Positions 1-4,431 of a stretch of DNA of 8,739 nucleotides are shown piece by piece (within the stretch, counting starts at the first letter, position 1; every line of letters begins with the position of its first letter). A program made the translations under genes and the position numbers. The stretch lies in NCBI GenBank assembly GCA_044866695.1, contig JBIOUF010000255.1:1-8739 (forward strand), in the 5' to 3' direction. Source of the stretch: JBIOUF01 sp044866695 (lineage in GTDB: Bacteria; Actinomycetota; Actinomycetes; Propionibacteriales; Nocardioidaceae). The notes below the pieces were generated by a model. The model worked only from the letters and a program-made list of their open reading frames with translations, did not search any database and was not told the origin of the DNA.

Positions 1-1
1 A

Positions 2-58
2 ACTGGCGTGGGGAACGTAGATCAGTGGGCCCTGATGGTCGCTGCCGGTGAGGCGTGA
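2..58 (+). CDS. Possible C-terminal tail of an upstream gene (partial)
   Basis: Reading from base 2, one plus-strand frame stays open for 18 codons and ends at a TGA at 56-58, giving a tail ending QWALMVAAGEA. It would stop 51 bases before the start of the next gene on the same strand. The stretch is too short to recognise a family or to separate from a chance open frame. The only support is position, direction and mostly G/C third bases. Confidence 0.2.
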   Translation, partial: TGVGNVDQWALMVAAGEA

Positions 59-109
59 TGGGCTATCGGAACCGCCGATCGCCCGGTGGCCGGACAAGGA
101 AAGGCGAGG

Positions 110-625
110 ATGGACCAGCTGAACGTCCCCCACGTGGTGCGGCCGTACGCCGACCAGGTAGTCGCGGTGACCGATGTCGTCTGTCGGGAGCACTTGGATG
201 GGGAGTACGCCGACCTGTGTCGCGCTGTGGTCGGCAAGCTCGGCCGGAAGCGACCCTCGCCGCTGACTCGTGGCGACCCGAGGATCTGGGCTTCCGGGGT
301 CGTCTATGCCGTTGGCCAGCTCAACTTCGTCTTCGACCCTGCCCAGACGCCACACGCGACCGCCGATCAGCTCAGCGGGTGGCTTGGCGTGAAGAAGACC
401 ACGATGGCGAGCAAGGCGCGGTGGATCCGCGACACGCTGAAGCTGAGCCACCTCGACGGCGAGTTCATGCGCCGTGACCTGGTCGAGGCCAGCCCTTTGA
501 CCTGGCTATTGGAGGTCGACGGGATGCTGGTCGACATCCGCCGAGCGCCCGTGCAGGTTCAGGTCCACGCGTTCGAGCTCGGGCTGATCCCCTACGTCCC
601 CGGGGCCGGCGATGACAGGCCATGA
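110..625 (+). CDS. DUF6398-like protein of unknown function
   Basis: A 171-residue protein of unknown function. From memory, its core (about residues 20-145) resembles the DUF6398 family: an acidic stretch CREHLDGEYADLC, then GKLGRKRPSPL, a WASGVVYAVGQLNFVFD block near 60-76, PHATADQL, and a closing WLLEVDGMLVDIR near 132-144. Residues 84-110 (TADQLSGWLGVKKTTMASKA) look like a helix-turn-helix, with a short helix, a turn at LGVKK and a second helix, so nucleic-acid binding is conceivable but unproven. I chose ATG 110 because AAGGAAAGG at 98-106 is a good purine-rich ribosome site; an in-frame GTG at 86 would add eight residues but lacks such a site. Its end overlaps the next gene by 14 bases, so the two are probably translated together. 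No signal peptide or membrane segment is seen. DUF6398 domains also occur beside or fused to plasmid- and transposon-related ORF-3-type proteins, but no such partner is present here. Confidence 0.72.
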   Translation: MDQLNVPHVVRPYADQVVAVTDVVCREHLDGEYADLCRAVVGKLGRKRPSPLTRGDPRIWASGVVYAVGQLNFVFDPAQTPHATADQLSGWLGVKKTTMASKARWIRDTLKLSHLDGEFMRRDLVEASPLTWLLEVDGMLVDIRRAPVQVQVHAFELGLIPYVPGAGDDRP

Positions 626-968
626 AGAAGTGGATCGGCTCGTCGCGGTAATCACCGTGGACTGCCACAACCCCTCCGAGCAGGTGACGGCCTTCTACGA
701 GGTGTTCGTCGAGGAGGTCCGGCTCCCCAGCACCGCCACCGTGGTCGGCGCCACCATCGAGGTCATCGGTATCGACGTCGCTGAGCATGGTGAGGAGCTC
801 ACCGCGCCCTGCCGCCGCGGAGCTGTCGTACAGGACCTGCGGCTTTCGGACCTGGTGTTCCCTCCCGATACCCCAGCCGCCTGGATTCACGCGGCCTACC
901 GTCGCTGCCTTGGCCTCGTGCCGCACCCGGCCGCCGTACCAGAGAAATGGAAGCCGTCTTCGTTGTGA
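612..968 (+). CDS. Small protein resembling the CcbP calcium-binding family
   Basis: A 118-residue, probably cytoplasmic protein. Residues about 28-98 follow the pattern of the CcbP family: an aromatic/acidic helix (FYEVFVEEVRLP), a strand pair with ATIEVIGI near 47-54, a second pair around AVVQDLRLSDLVFP, and a final helix PAAWIHAAYRRCL with a conserved-type Trp at 91. In Anabaena, CcbP binds Ca2+ through a negatively charged surface and restrains heterocyst formation. A role as Ca2+ buffer or sensor here is only inferred from that likeness, and this copy is less acidic. ATG 612 lies 14 bases inside the end of the DUF6398-like gene; an in-frame GTG at 630 is an alternative start. Another ATG at 622 is in a different frame and hits a stop after nine codons. 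The tail after residue 102 (rich in Pro, Ala and Lys) looks disordered. The gene is real by position and codon bias; the family call is moderate. Confidence 0.62.
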   Translation: MTGHEEVDRLVAVITVDCHNPSEQVTAFYEVFVEEVRLPSTATVVGATIEVIGIDVAEHGEELTAPCRRGAVVQDLRLSDLVFPPDTPAAWIHAAYRRCLGLVPHPAAVPEKWKPSSL

Positions 969-1175
969 CCTCACCTTCCATCGGTGTCGCGACCATGCCC
1001 TTTCCCGGTGCAGCCGGCTTCCCTCGAGGCGGTGAGCCGACGGCCGCGAATCGCCGGGTCAGGATCACGCTCCGCGAGCCCAACAGCCCACCTCGTGGTC
1101 GGCGTGACCCAAGCGGAACTCGACACCCGTTGAACCTGCGGGCCCAAACCATTGAACGGCGCTGTCGCGTCTCGA
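969..1175. other. Convergent intergenic region, no gene seen
   Basis: These 207 bases lie between the end of the CcbP-like gene and the end of the leftward NmrA-like gene. Open frames cross the stretch on both strands, but none has a ribosome site or a recognisable product, and I take them as GC-rich chance frames. A weak stem (CGCTG at 1160-1164 with CAGCG at 1177-1181, 12-base loop) overlaps the NmrA-like stop codon and could form on the minus transcript. It has no U-run, so I do not call it a terminator. Confidence 0.5.
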
Positions 1176-2060
1176 TCAGCGGCGCCAGACCTCGGCGTGC
1201 TCCCGGGCGAAGGTCTCGAAGGGAACCGGGTCACGGCCGGTGACCTGGTGGACGTCGTCGGTGAGTCCGCCCGCCTTCCCGAGCCGCGCCATGGTGTAGA
1301 TCGCGGCTGTGACTGCCACCTTCGGCCACGGCAGGACGAGGGTACGTCGGGCGTGGCGGGCGTAGCGCAACACGCCTGGTTCGGCATAACGGATCGGCCG
1401 GCCGAGCGTGCCGGTGAGGATCTGCGCGATCTCGGCGTAGGTCAGGGCTCGTGGCCCGGTCGGTGTCCAGGCGCGGTTGCGGTGACGCTCGGGATCGAGA
1501 AGTGCAGTCGCGGCAACGGCGCCGACGTCTGCCGCATCGACGAAGGCCGTGGCTCCGCGGCCGGCCGGCACCATGATCTCGTCGCGATCGCGGATGTCGG
1601 TCACGTGCGTGGTGGTGAGGTTCTGCATGAAGAACGAGGCGCGGACGAAGGTCCAGCTGAGCCCTGACGCGCGCAGCCAGCTCTCGAGAGCGGCATGCGG
1701 CACGAACCGGAGGCCCTCCGCGCCTTGGAGCGACAACAGCACGACGTGGCGGACGCCCGCGGCCTTCGCTGCCTCCAACGAGGGCAACATCTGGGTCCTG
1801 GGCCTGCCCAGATGGGGCGGCCGGAGCAGGAACATCTGCTCCACGCCGTCGTAGGCCGCCGACCAGGTCGCGGGATCGGTGAAGTCCAGCGTCACCGGAG
1901 TGACCCCGCGCTGCTGCAGCGAGCCGACGCCGAGCCGGGCCAGCTCGGTCGAGGAGCCTGCTGCTGCTCGGACGGGCACACCGACGGCGAGCAACTCGTC
2001 GACGACCGAGCGTCCGACGTTGCCCGTGGCGCCGGTGACAAGGATCGGCAGACTTCCCAT
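1176..2060 (-). CDS. NmrA-like NAD(P)-binding Rossmann-fold protein
   Basis: A 294-residue atypical short-chain dehydrogenase/NmrA-like protein that should bind NAD(P)(H) and act as a quinone/carbonyl oxidoreductase or as a redox sensor. The N-terminal strand ILVTG leads into the dinucleotide-binding loop GATGNVG (residues 10-16). Other family marks are MFLLRPP near 76-82, the strand VRHVVLLSLQGAE near 103-115, the HAALESWLRASGLSWTFVRASFFMQN block near 122-147, FVDAADVGAVAA near 173-184, and a substrate-side C-terminal part ending FETFAREHAEVW. The usual Tyr-x3-Lys catalytic pair is not evident, as is normal for this group. Length is typical. I chose ATG 2060 because a TATCGT -10 element sits six bases upstream and there is no ribosome site, which suggests a leaderless message; an in-frame ATG at 2075 would add five residues. 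It is divergent from the MarR gene, which probably controls it. The substrate is not readable. Confidence 0.88.
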   Translation of the reverse strand: MGSLPILVTGATGNVGRSVVDELLAVGVPVRAAAGSSTELARLGVGSLQQRGVTPVTLDFTDPATWSAAYDGVEQMFLLRPPHLGRPRTQMLPSLEAAKAAGVRHVVLLSLQGAEGLRFVPHAALESWLRASGLSWTFVRASFFMQNLTTTHVTDIRDRDEIMVPAGRGATAFVDAADVGAVAATALLDPERHRNRAWTPTGPRALTYAEIAQILTGTLGRPIRYAEPGVLRYARHARRTLVLPWPKVAVTAAIYTMARLGKAGGLTDDVHQVTGRDPVPFETFAREHAEVWRR

Positions 2061-2065
2061 GTATG

Positions 2066-2071
2066 TACGAT
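2066..2071 (+). promoter_or_regulatory. -10 element of leaderless promoter for the MarR gene
   Basis: TACGAT fits the actinobacterial TANNNT -10 pattern and is followed by exactly six bases before ATG 2078. This is the spacing at which transcription begins on the A of the start codon. There is no Shine-Dalgarno sequence before this ATG, which agrees with a leaderless transcript. No convincing -35 hexamer is visible at 17-18 bases upstream. Confidence 0.6.
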
Positions 2072-2072
2072 A
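2067..2072 (-). promoter_or_regulatory. -10 element of leaderless promoter for the NmrA-like gene
   Basis: Read on the minus strand, 2072 to 2067 is TATCGT, again TANNNT, followed by exactly six bases before the ATG at 2060. It shares five base pairs with the plus-strand -10, so RNA polymerase cannot occupy both promoters at once. The missing ribosome site supports a leaderless message. The -35 region is not recognisable. Confidence 0.58.
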
Positions 2073-2077
2073 CATCC

Positions 2078-2554
2078 ATGAGAAGAGCAGATGAGCTGGT
2101 GCGGCTCGACGCGGCGCTGCTCGACTTGCGCCGGTTTGCCGAGGCCCCCGCTGGCCCGCGCAGCCGTTCGACCGTTCGCCACGGGGACGGCCGAGTCGAG
2201 GTCTCGACCGTGCTGGTCGTGGACTCGGTGGCACGGATCACCAGTGGCCGGGACTGCAGCATCGGTGACGTCGCGCAGGCACTGCACGTGGCTCACTCGA
2301 CCGCCAGCCGCCTCGTCGAACGCGCCGTAGCGGGCGGCATGTTGCACCGCGACAGGTCAAGCACCGACCCCCGGCGTACGGTGCTCTCGCTCACCGCGGC
2401 AGGGCGACGGCTCCAGCGTGCCGCCGGCGACTTCCGCACCCGGCGGCTCGAGGCCTTGCTCGCGGACTGGTCGGCCGCCGACGTCACGACCTTGACCCGA
2501 CTCCTGGAGCGCTTCGCCCGTTCCGCCCATTCACCCACCGAGGAGACGCCATGA
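2078..2554 (+). CDS. MarR-family winged-helix transcriptional regulator
   Basis: A 158-residue DNA-binding regulator, the usual MarR length. Helices at the N- and C-termini (about 3-22 and 108-150) would form the dimer interface. The winged helix-turn-helix runs from about 61 (SIGDVAQALHVAHSTASRLV, 61-80), and the wing carries the signature DRSSTDPRRTVLSLTAAG (92-109), in which the Asp-x-Arg-Arg motif is typical of the family. There is one cysteine, Cys60, just before the DNA-binding helices; a redox role is possible but it does not sit where OhrR keeps its sensing cysteine. ATG 2078 is preferred for the leaderless promoter; an in-frame ATG at 2063 lies inside the operator and would add five residues. 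The stop overlaps the next start as ATGA. It probably represses itself, the downstream enzyme and the divergent NmrA-like gene. The ligand is unknown. Confidence 0.88.
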   Translation: MRRADELVRLDAALLDLRRFAEAPAGPRSRSTVRHGDGRVEVSTVLVVDSVARITSGRDCSIGDVAQALHVAHSTASRLVERAVAGGMLHRDRSSTDPRRTVLSLTAAGRRLQRAAGDFRTRRLEALLADWSAADVTTLTRLLERFARSAHSPTEETP

Positions 2555-3183
2555 GAATCGCTGTCATCGGAGCCACTGGACGCACCGGACGGCTGTTGGT
2601 CACCGAGCTCCTGCGCCGAGGCCACGCCGTCACCGTGCTGGTCCGTGACCCGGCGAAGCTCGGCGAGGTCGCCTCGCAGGTGGCCATGGTCACCGGTGAC
2701 AGCCGCCGCCGGACAGACGTCGATCGGCTCCTCGTCGGGACCGACGCCGTGGTCTCCGCGCTCGGTCCCACAGCGAAGGAAGCCTCACTGCACACTGACA
2801 CCGCCGCCACGCTCGTCGAGGCGATGCCGGCGGCCGGCGTACGTCGCTTCGTCGGGATCAGCGGGGCGGGCATCGACGTACCTGGGGACCAGAAATCGCT
2901 CTCCGCGAAGCTCATCTCCACAGCGATCCAGGCCCTCGGAGGCGAGGTCGTGAAGGACAAACCCGCGGAGTACGCCGTGTTCGCCGCCAGCGACCTCGAC
3001 TGGACCCTCGTCCGTCCGCCTCGGCTCCTCGACGGCGACGCCACCGGACACCTCGAGCACGACGCGCACCGCTCGACGAAGTCGACCAAGATGACTCGTG
3101 CCGACCTCGCGGTCTTCATGGCCGATGTCGTTGAGAAGAACCTCTATGTGCGTCAGGCGCCCTTCGCCGCCTCGGGGCGCTGA
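2551..3183 (+). CDS. NAD(P)H-binding Rossmann-fold oxidoreductase (NmrA/biliverdin-reductase-B-like)
   Basis: A 210-residue single-domain NAD(P)H-binding protein, the normal size for the small NmrA-like/flavin-reductase-like group. It starts directly with the first strand MRIAVIGATGRTG, whose loop GATGRTG (7-13) binds the dinucleotide. Further marks are the strand-end VRDPAKL (31-37) likely to contact the adenosine end, DAVVSALGP (65-73), VRRFVGISGAG (97-107), the LDWTLVRPPRL block (149-159) and MTRADLAVFMADVV (181-194). The real substrate cannot be told; quinones, flavins or small carbonyls are the usual guesses for the family. Translation is coupled to the MarR gene by a 4-base ATGA overlap, and GAGGAG about five bases upstream (2540-2545) is a good ribosome site, so the start is secure. 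It is paired with a second, larger Rossmann protein across the shared promoter. Confidence 0.88.
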   Translation: MRIAVIGATGRTGRLLVTELLRRGHAVTVLVRDPAKLGEVASQVAMVTGDSRRRTDVDRLLVGTDAVVSALGPTAKEASLHTDTAATLVEAMPAAGVRRFVGISGAGIDVPGDQKSLSAKLISTAIQALGGEVVKDKPAEYAVFAASDLDWTLVRPPRLLDGDATGHLEHDAHRSTKSTKMTRADLAVFMADVVEKNLYVRQAPFAASGR

Positions 3184-3252
3184 CTTGGTCCCCCTCGAGA
3201 ATCGGGTCGGCGGTCGCAAGCGGCAGGAATGTGGTCCTCTCACCCTGGTCTT
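3184..3252. other. Short convergent intergenic region
   Basis: Sixty-nine bases separate the NAD(P)H-binding gene (plus) from the end of the minus-strand coding remnant. A small imperfect stem (CCTG with CAGG around the CTTTC near 3245-3258) could form on either transcript. It is too weak and lacks a U-run, so I do not claim a terminator. Confidence 0.4.
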
Positions 3253-3456
3253 TCAGGTCAGGTCGCGGGGAAGGGCCCGGACGCGGACCAGCAGCGCGAG
3301 CACTGCAAGGTAGGCGAGCTCCAGGACCATCGCGAGGGCCGGTGCCACCGCATGGGTCAGGCCGGTCGTTGCCCCGATGAGCTGGAACGGGAGGTAGGCG
3401 TCGATCCCGCCGATGTGCTGCCCGCCGGCTGTCGCGATGGTCTCGGCGAGGCGGTG
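3253..3456 (-). pseudogene. C-terminal remnant of a membrane protein, in frame behind the SRPBCC stop
   Basis: Directly after the TGA of the SRPBCC gene, and in the same frame, 67 codons stay open to a TGA at 3253-3255. Only about seven of the 67 third positions are A or T, the bias of true genes in this window. The product is sensible: a short amphipathic start (HRLAETIATAGGQHIGGIDA), then a hydrophobic stretch at about residues 22-59 (including LAMVLELAYLAVLALLV) long enough for one or two membrane helices, and a basic end VRVRALPRDLT. There is no start codon near its beginning; the first in-frame ATG or GTG codons lie inside the hydrophobic part. I read it as the surviving tail of a deleted membrane-protein gene joined to the SRPBCC gene, or as a fusion protein now split by a stop. 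The parent family is not recognised. Confidence 0.55.
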
Positions 3457-3909
3457 TCACACGGGGTTCGACAGCGCATAGCGGTCGAGCGTCTTGCGCC
3501 ACATGCGCGCGATGACCCGGTTCATCGTGTGGTGGAGCAGGAACATCGCGACCTTGTCCCGCGTGCGAACGGGGTGCGTGGTCCACTCGACGTGGACCCG
3601 GCTGCCTCCCTCGTCGCCTGGTTCGATGAGCATGCTTCCGGCGCCGTAGTCTCCGTGGTTGCTCTCCACCTCGGTCCACCGAATCAGCCGCGGGTCGGAC
3701 CAGTCGTAGTGGACGACCACCCAGAACGGCACCCGGGGCGACCCTTCCCGAGCCACCGCCCAGGTGTCACCGAGCTCGCGGACCTCGTAGACCTCGGGGT
3801 CGAGCGTCTTGTGCCAGATCTCGAGCCGACGATCGGTGAAGTCGGTCATGGCCTGCAGAACCTGCTCCGGCGAGGCCTTCGTGGTCAGGTCGAACCGCAT
3901 GCGACTCAC
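3457..3909 (-). CDS. SRPBCC-family (START/Bet v1-like) hydrophobic-ligand-binding protein
   Basis: A 150-residue single-domain protein of the SRPBCC superfamily, whose helix-grip fold encloses a pocket for hydrophobic ligands. The pattern fits: a first strand MRFDLTTKASPEQVLQAMTD (4-23) with the usual Ser-Pro-Glu helix cap, DRRLEIWHKTL, a strand-rich middle (TWAVAREGSPRVPFWVVVHYDWS, IRWTEVESN, GSRVHVEWT), and a long C-terminal helix around HHTMNRVIARMWRKTLDRYA (126-145). No catalytic residues can be assigned, and ligand and role are unknown. The start is GTG 3909, overlapping the cupin stop as GTGA, which implies coupled translation; an in-frame ATG at 3900 would drop three residues. The chain ends soon after the C-terminal helix (SNPV), a normal family length, so the stop is plausible as original, yet an open membrane-type frame follows at once. 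Confidence 0.82.
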   Translation of the reverse strand: MSRMRFDLTTKASPEQVLQAMTDFTDRRLEIWHKTLDPEVYEVRELGDTWAVAREGSPRVPFWVVVHYDWSDPRLIRWTEVESNHGDYGAGSMLIEPGDEGGSRVHVEWTTHPVRTRDKVAMFLLHHTMNRVIARMWRKTLDRYALSNPV

Positions 3910-4352
3910 GCACCCGCGAGGGAGACGCCGTGGCGCTGGGTCACCGACAGGATCGCCCCCAGCGAGTCCTCGACGGGCTGGTCGACCGGCACAGCCGCGG
4001 CGAAGTCGGCGAAGAAGCGTCCGGCGCCGTCGCCGGAGGTGATCGCCACGAACCGGGCGGAGTCACCGACGACCTCGAAGGTGCTCGGGGTCCCCGCTGG
4101 GAAGACCACGACTCCGCCGGGTTGGACGTCGTACGACGCGTCACCGACGAGCGCGGTGACCCGGCCCTCGACGAGGTAGAGGACACCGCTCCACGGCGAG
4201 ACGTGTGGCGGAGCCATCGGGGCGGCGGGCGCGACCACCTCGAAGACCTCGAAGGACCCCGCTGAATCCTGGACGGCGGCCTTCGCGACGTGGTCGCCGT
4301 CGGTCATCGGGTAGTGCTGGCCTTCGCCGGGCGGGACGTGGATGGCGGCCAT
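3906..4352 (-). CDS. Cupin-domain protein with degenerate metal site
   Basis: A 148-residue single-cupin protein, probably cytoplasmic. The beta-barrel core spans about residues 33-105. The first cupin motif is present in outline (PPHVSPWSGVLYLVEG, 48-63), but only His50 of the usual His-x-His and Glu set remains; Ser52 and Gly56 sit at the other ligand positions. The second motif reads GGVVVFPAGTPSTFEV (79-94), with Ser90 where the last His ligand would be. Metal-dependent catalysis is therefore unlikely, and a sensing, binding or isomerase-like role without metal is more plausible. ATG 4352 is preceded by GAGGGG at a suitable distance, a good ribosome site. It lies 72 bases downstream of the LuxR gene on the same strand and overlaps the SRPBCC gene by four bases (GTGA). 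The substrate is unknown. Confidence 0.82.
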   Translation of the reverse strand: MAAIHVPPGEGQHYPMTDGDHVAKAAVQDSAGSFEVFEVVAPAAPMAPPHVSPWSGVLYLVEGRVTALVGDASYDVQPGGVVVFPAGTPSTFEVVGDSARFVAITSGDGAGRFFADFAAAVPVDQPVEDSLGAILSVTQRHGVSLAGA

Positions 4353-4413
4353 GGCTTCCCCTCTGCAGCGTGGTCCTGGGTGAACAGCCTCCTGCGGCGA
4401 GGGAGCACGGGTG

Positions 4414-4431
4414 CGAGTAGTGGGCTACTCG
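4414..4431 (-). terminator. Hairpin over the LuxR stop codon (possible weak terminator)
   Basis: A perfect 7-bp stem (CGAGTAG with CTACTCG, loop of four) includes the TAG stop of the LuxR gene at 4425-4427. A second small stem, GCAC-GG-GTGC, abuts and shares one base with it at 4405-4414. Neither is followed by a U-run on the minus transcript, so this would be at most a GC-type pause or attenuator, or an RNA 3'-end stabiliser, between the LuxR gene and the cupin gene. Confidence 0.35.

Larger units (their letters stand above)
2059..2075. promoter_or_regulatory. Palindromic operator candidate between divergent NmrA-like and MarR genes
   Basis: A perfect inverted repeat ATGTAT-N5-ATACAT (arms 2059-2064 and 2070-2075, spacer GTACG) fills almost all of the 17-base gap between the start codons at 2060 and 2078. 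The arm length and near-two-fold symmetry suit a dimeric winged-helix MarR regulator. The repeat covers both -10 elements, so bound protein would block both promoters. That the site is a repeat is seen directly; that the adjacent MarR protein binds it is inferred from position and family habit. Confidence 0.7.

Noticed and set aside
1085..1150. A GGTTCAAC stretch on the minus strand resembling a tRNA T-arm
   Set aside because: The bases flanking the loop cannot form the five-pair stem, and no anticodon arm or acceptor pairing is found nearby.
1229..1245. Perfect inverted repeat GGTCAC-N5-GTGACC
   Set aside because: It lies inside the 3' part of the NmrA-like coding region (encoding VTGRDP). 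Such short repeats arise from Val/Thr/Gly codon choice and it is not near a start.
1152..1667. A 171-codon plus-strand open frame under the NmrA-like gene
   Set aside because: Shadow of the minus-strand Rossmann gene, with Gly/Arg/Asp-rich text and no ribosome site.
3229..4179. A 316-codon plus-strand open frame
   Set aside because: It is opposite the membrane remnant, SRPBCC and cupin frames, which have recognisable folds. The plus-strand product has no family features.
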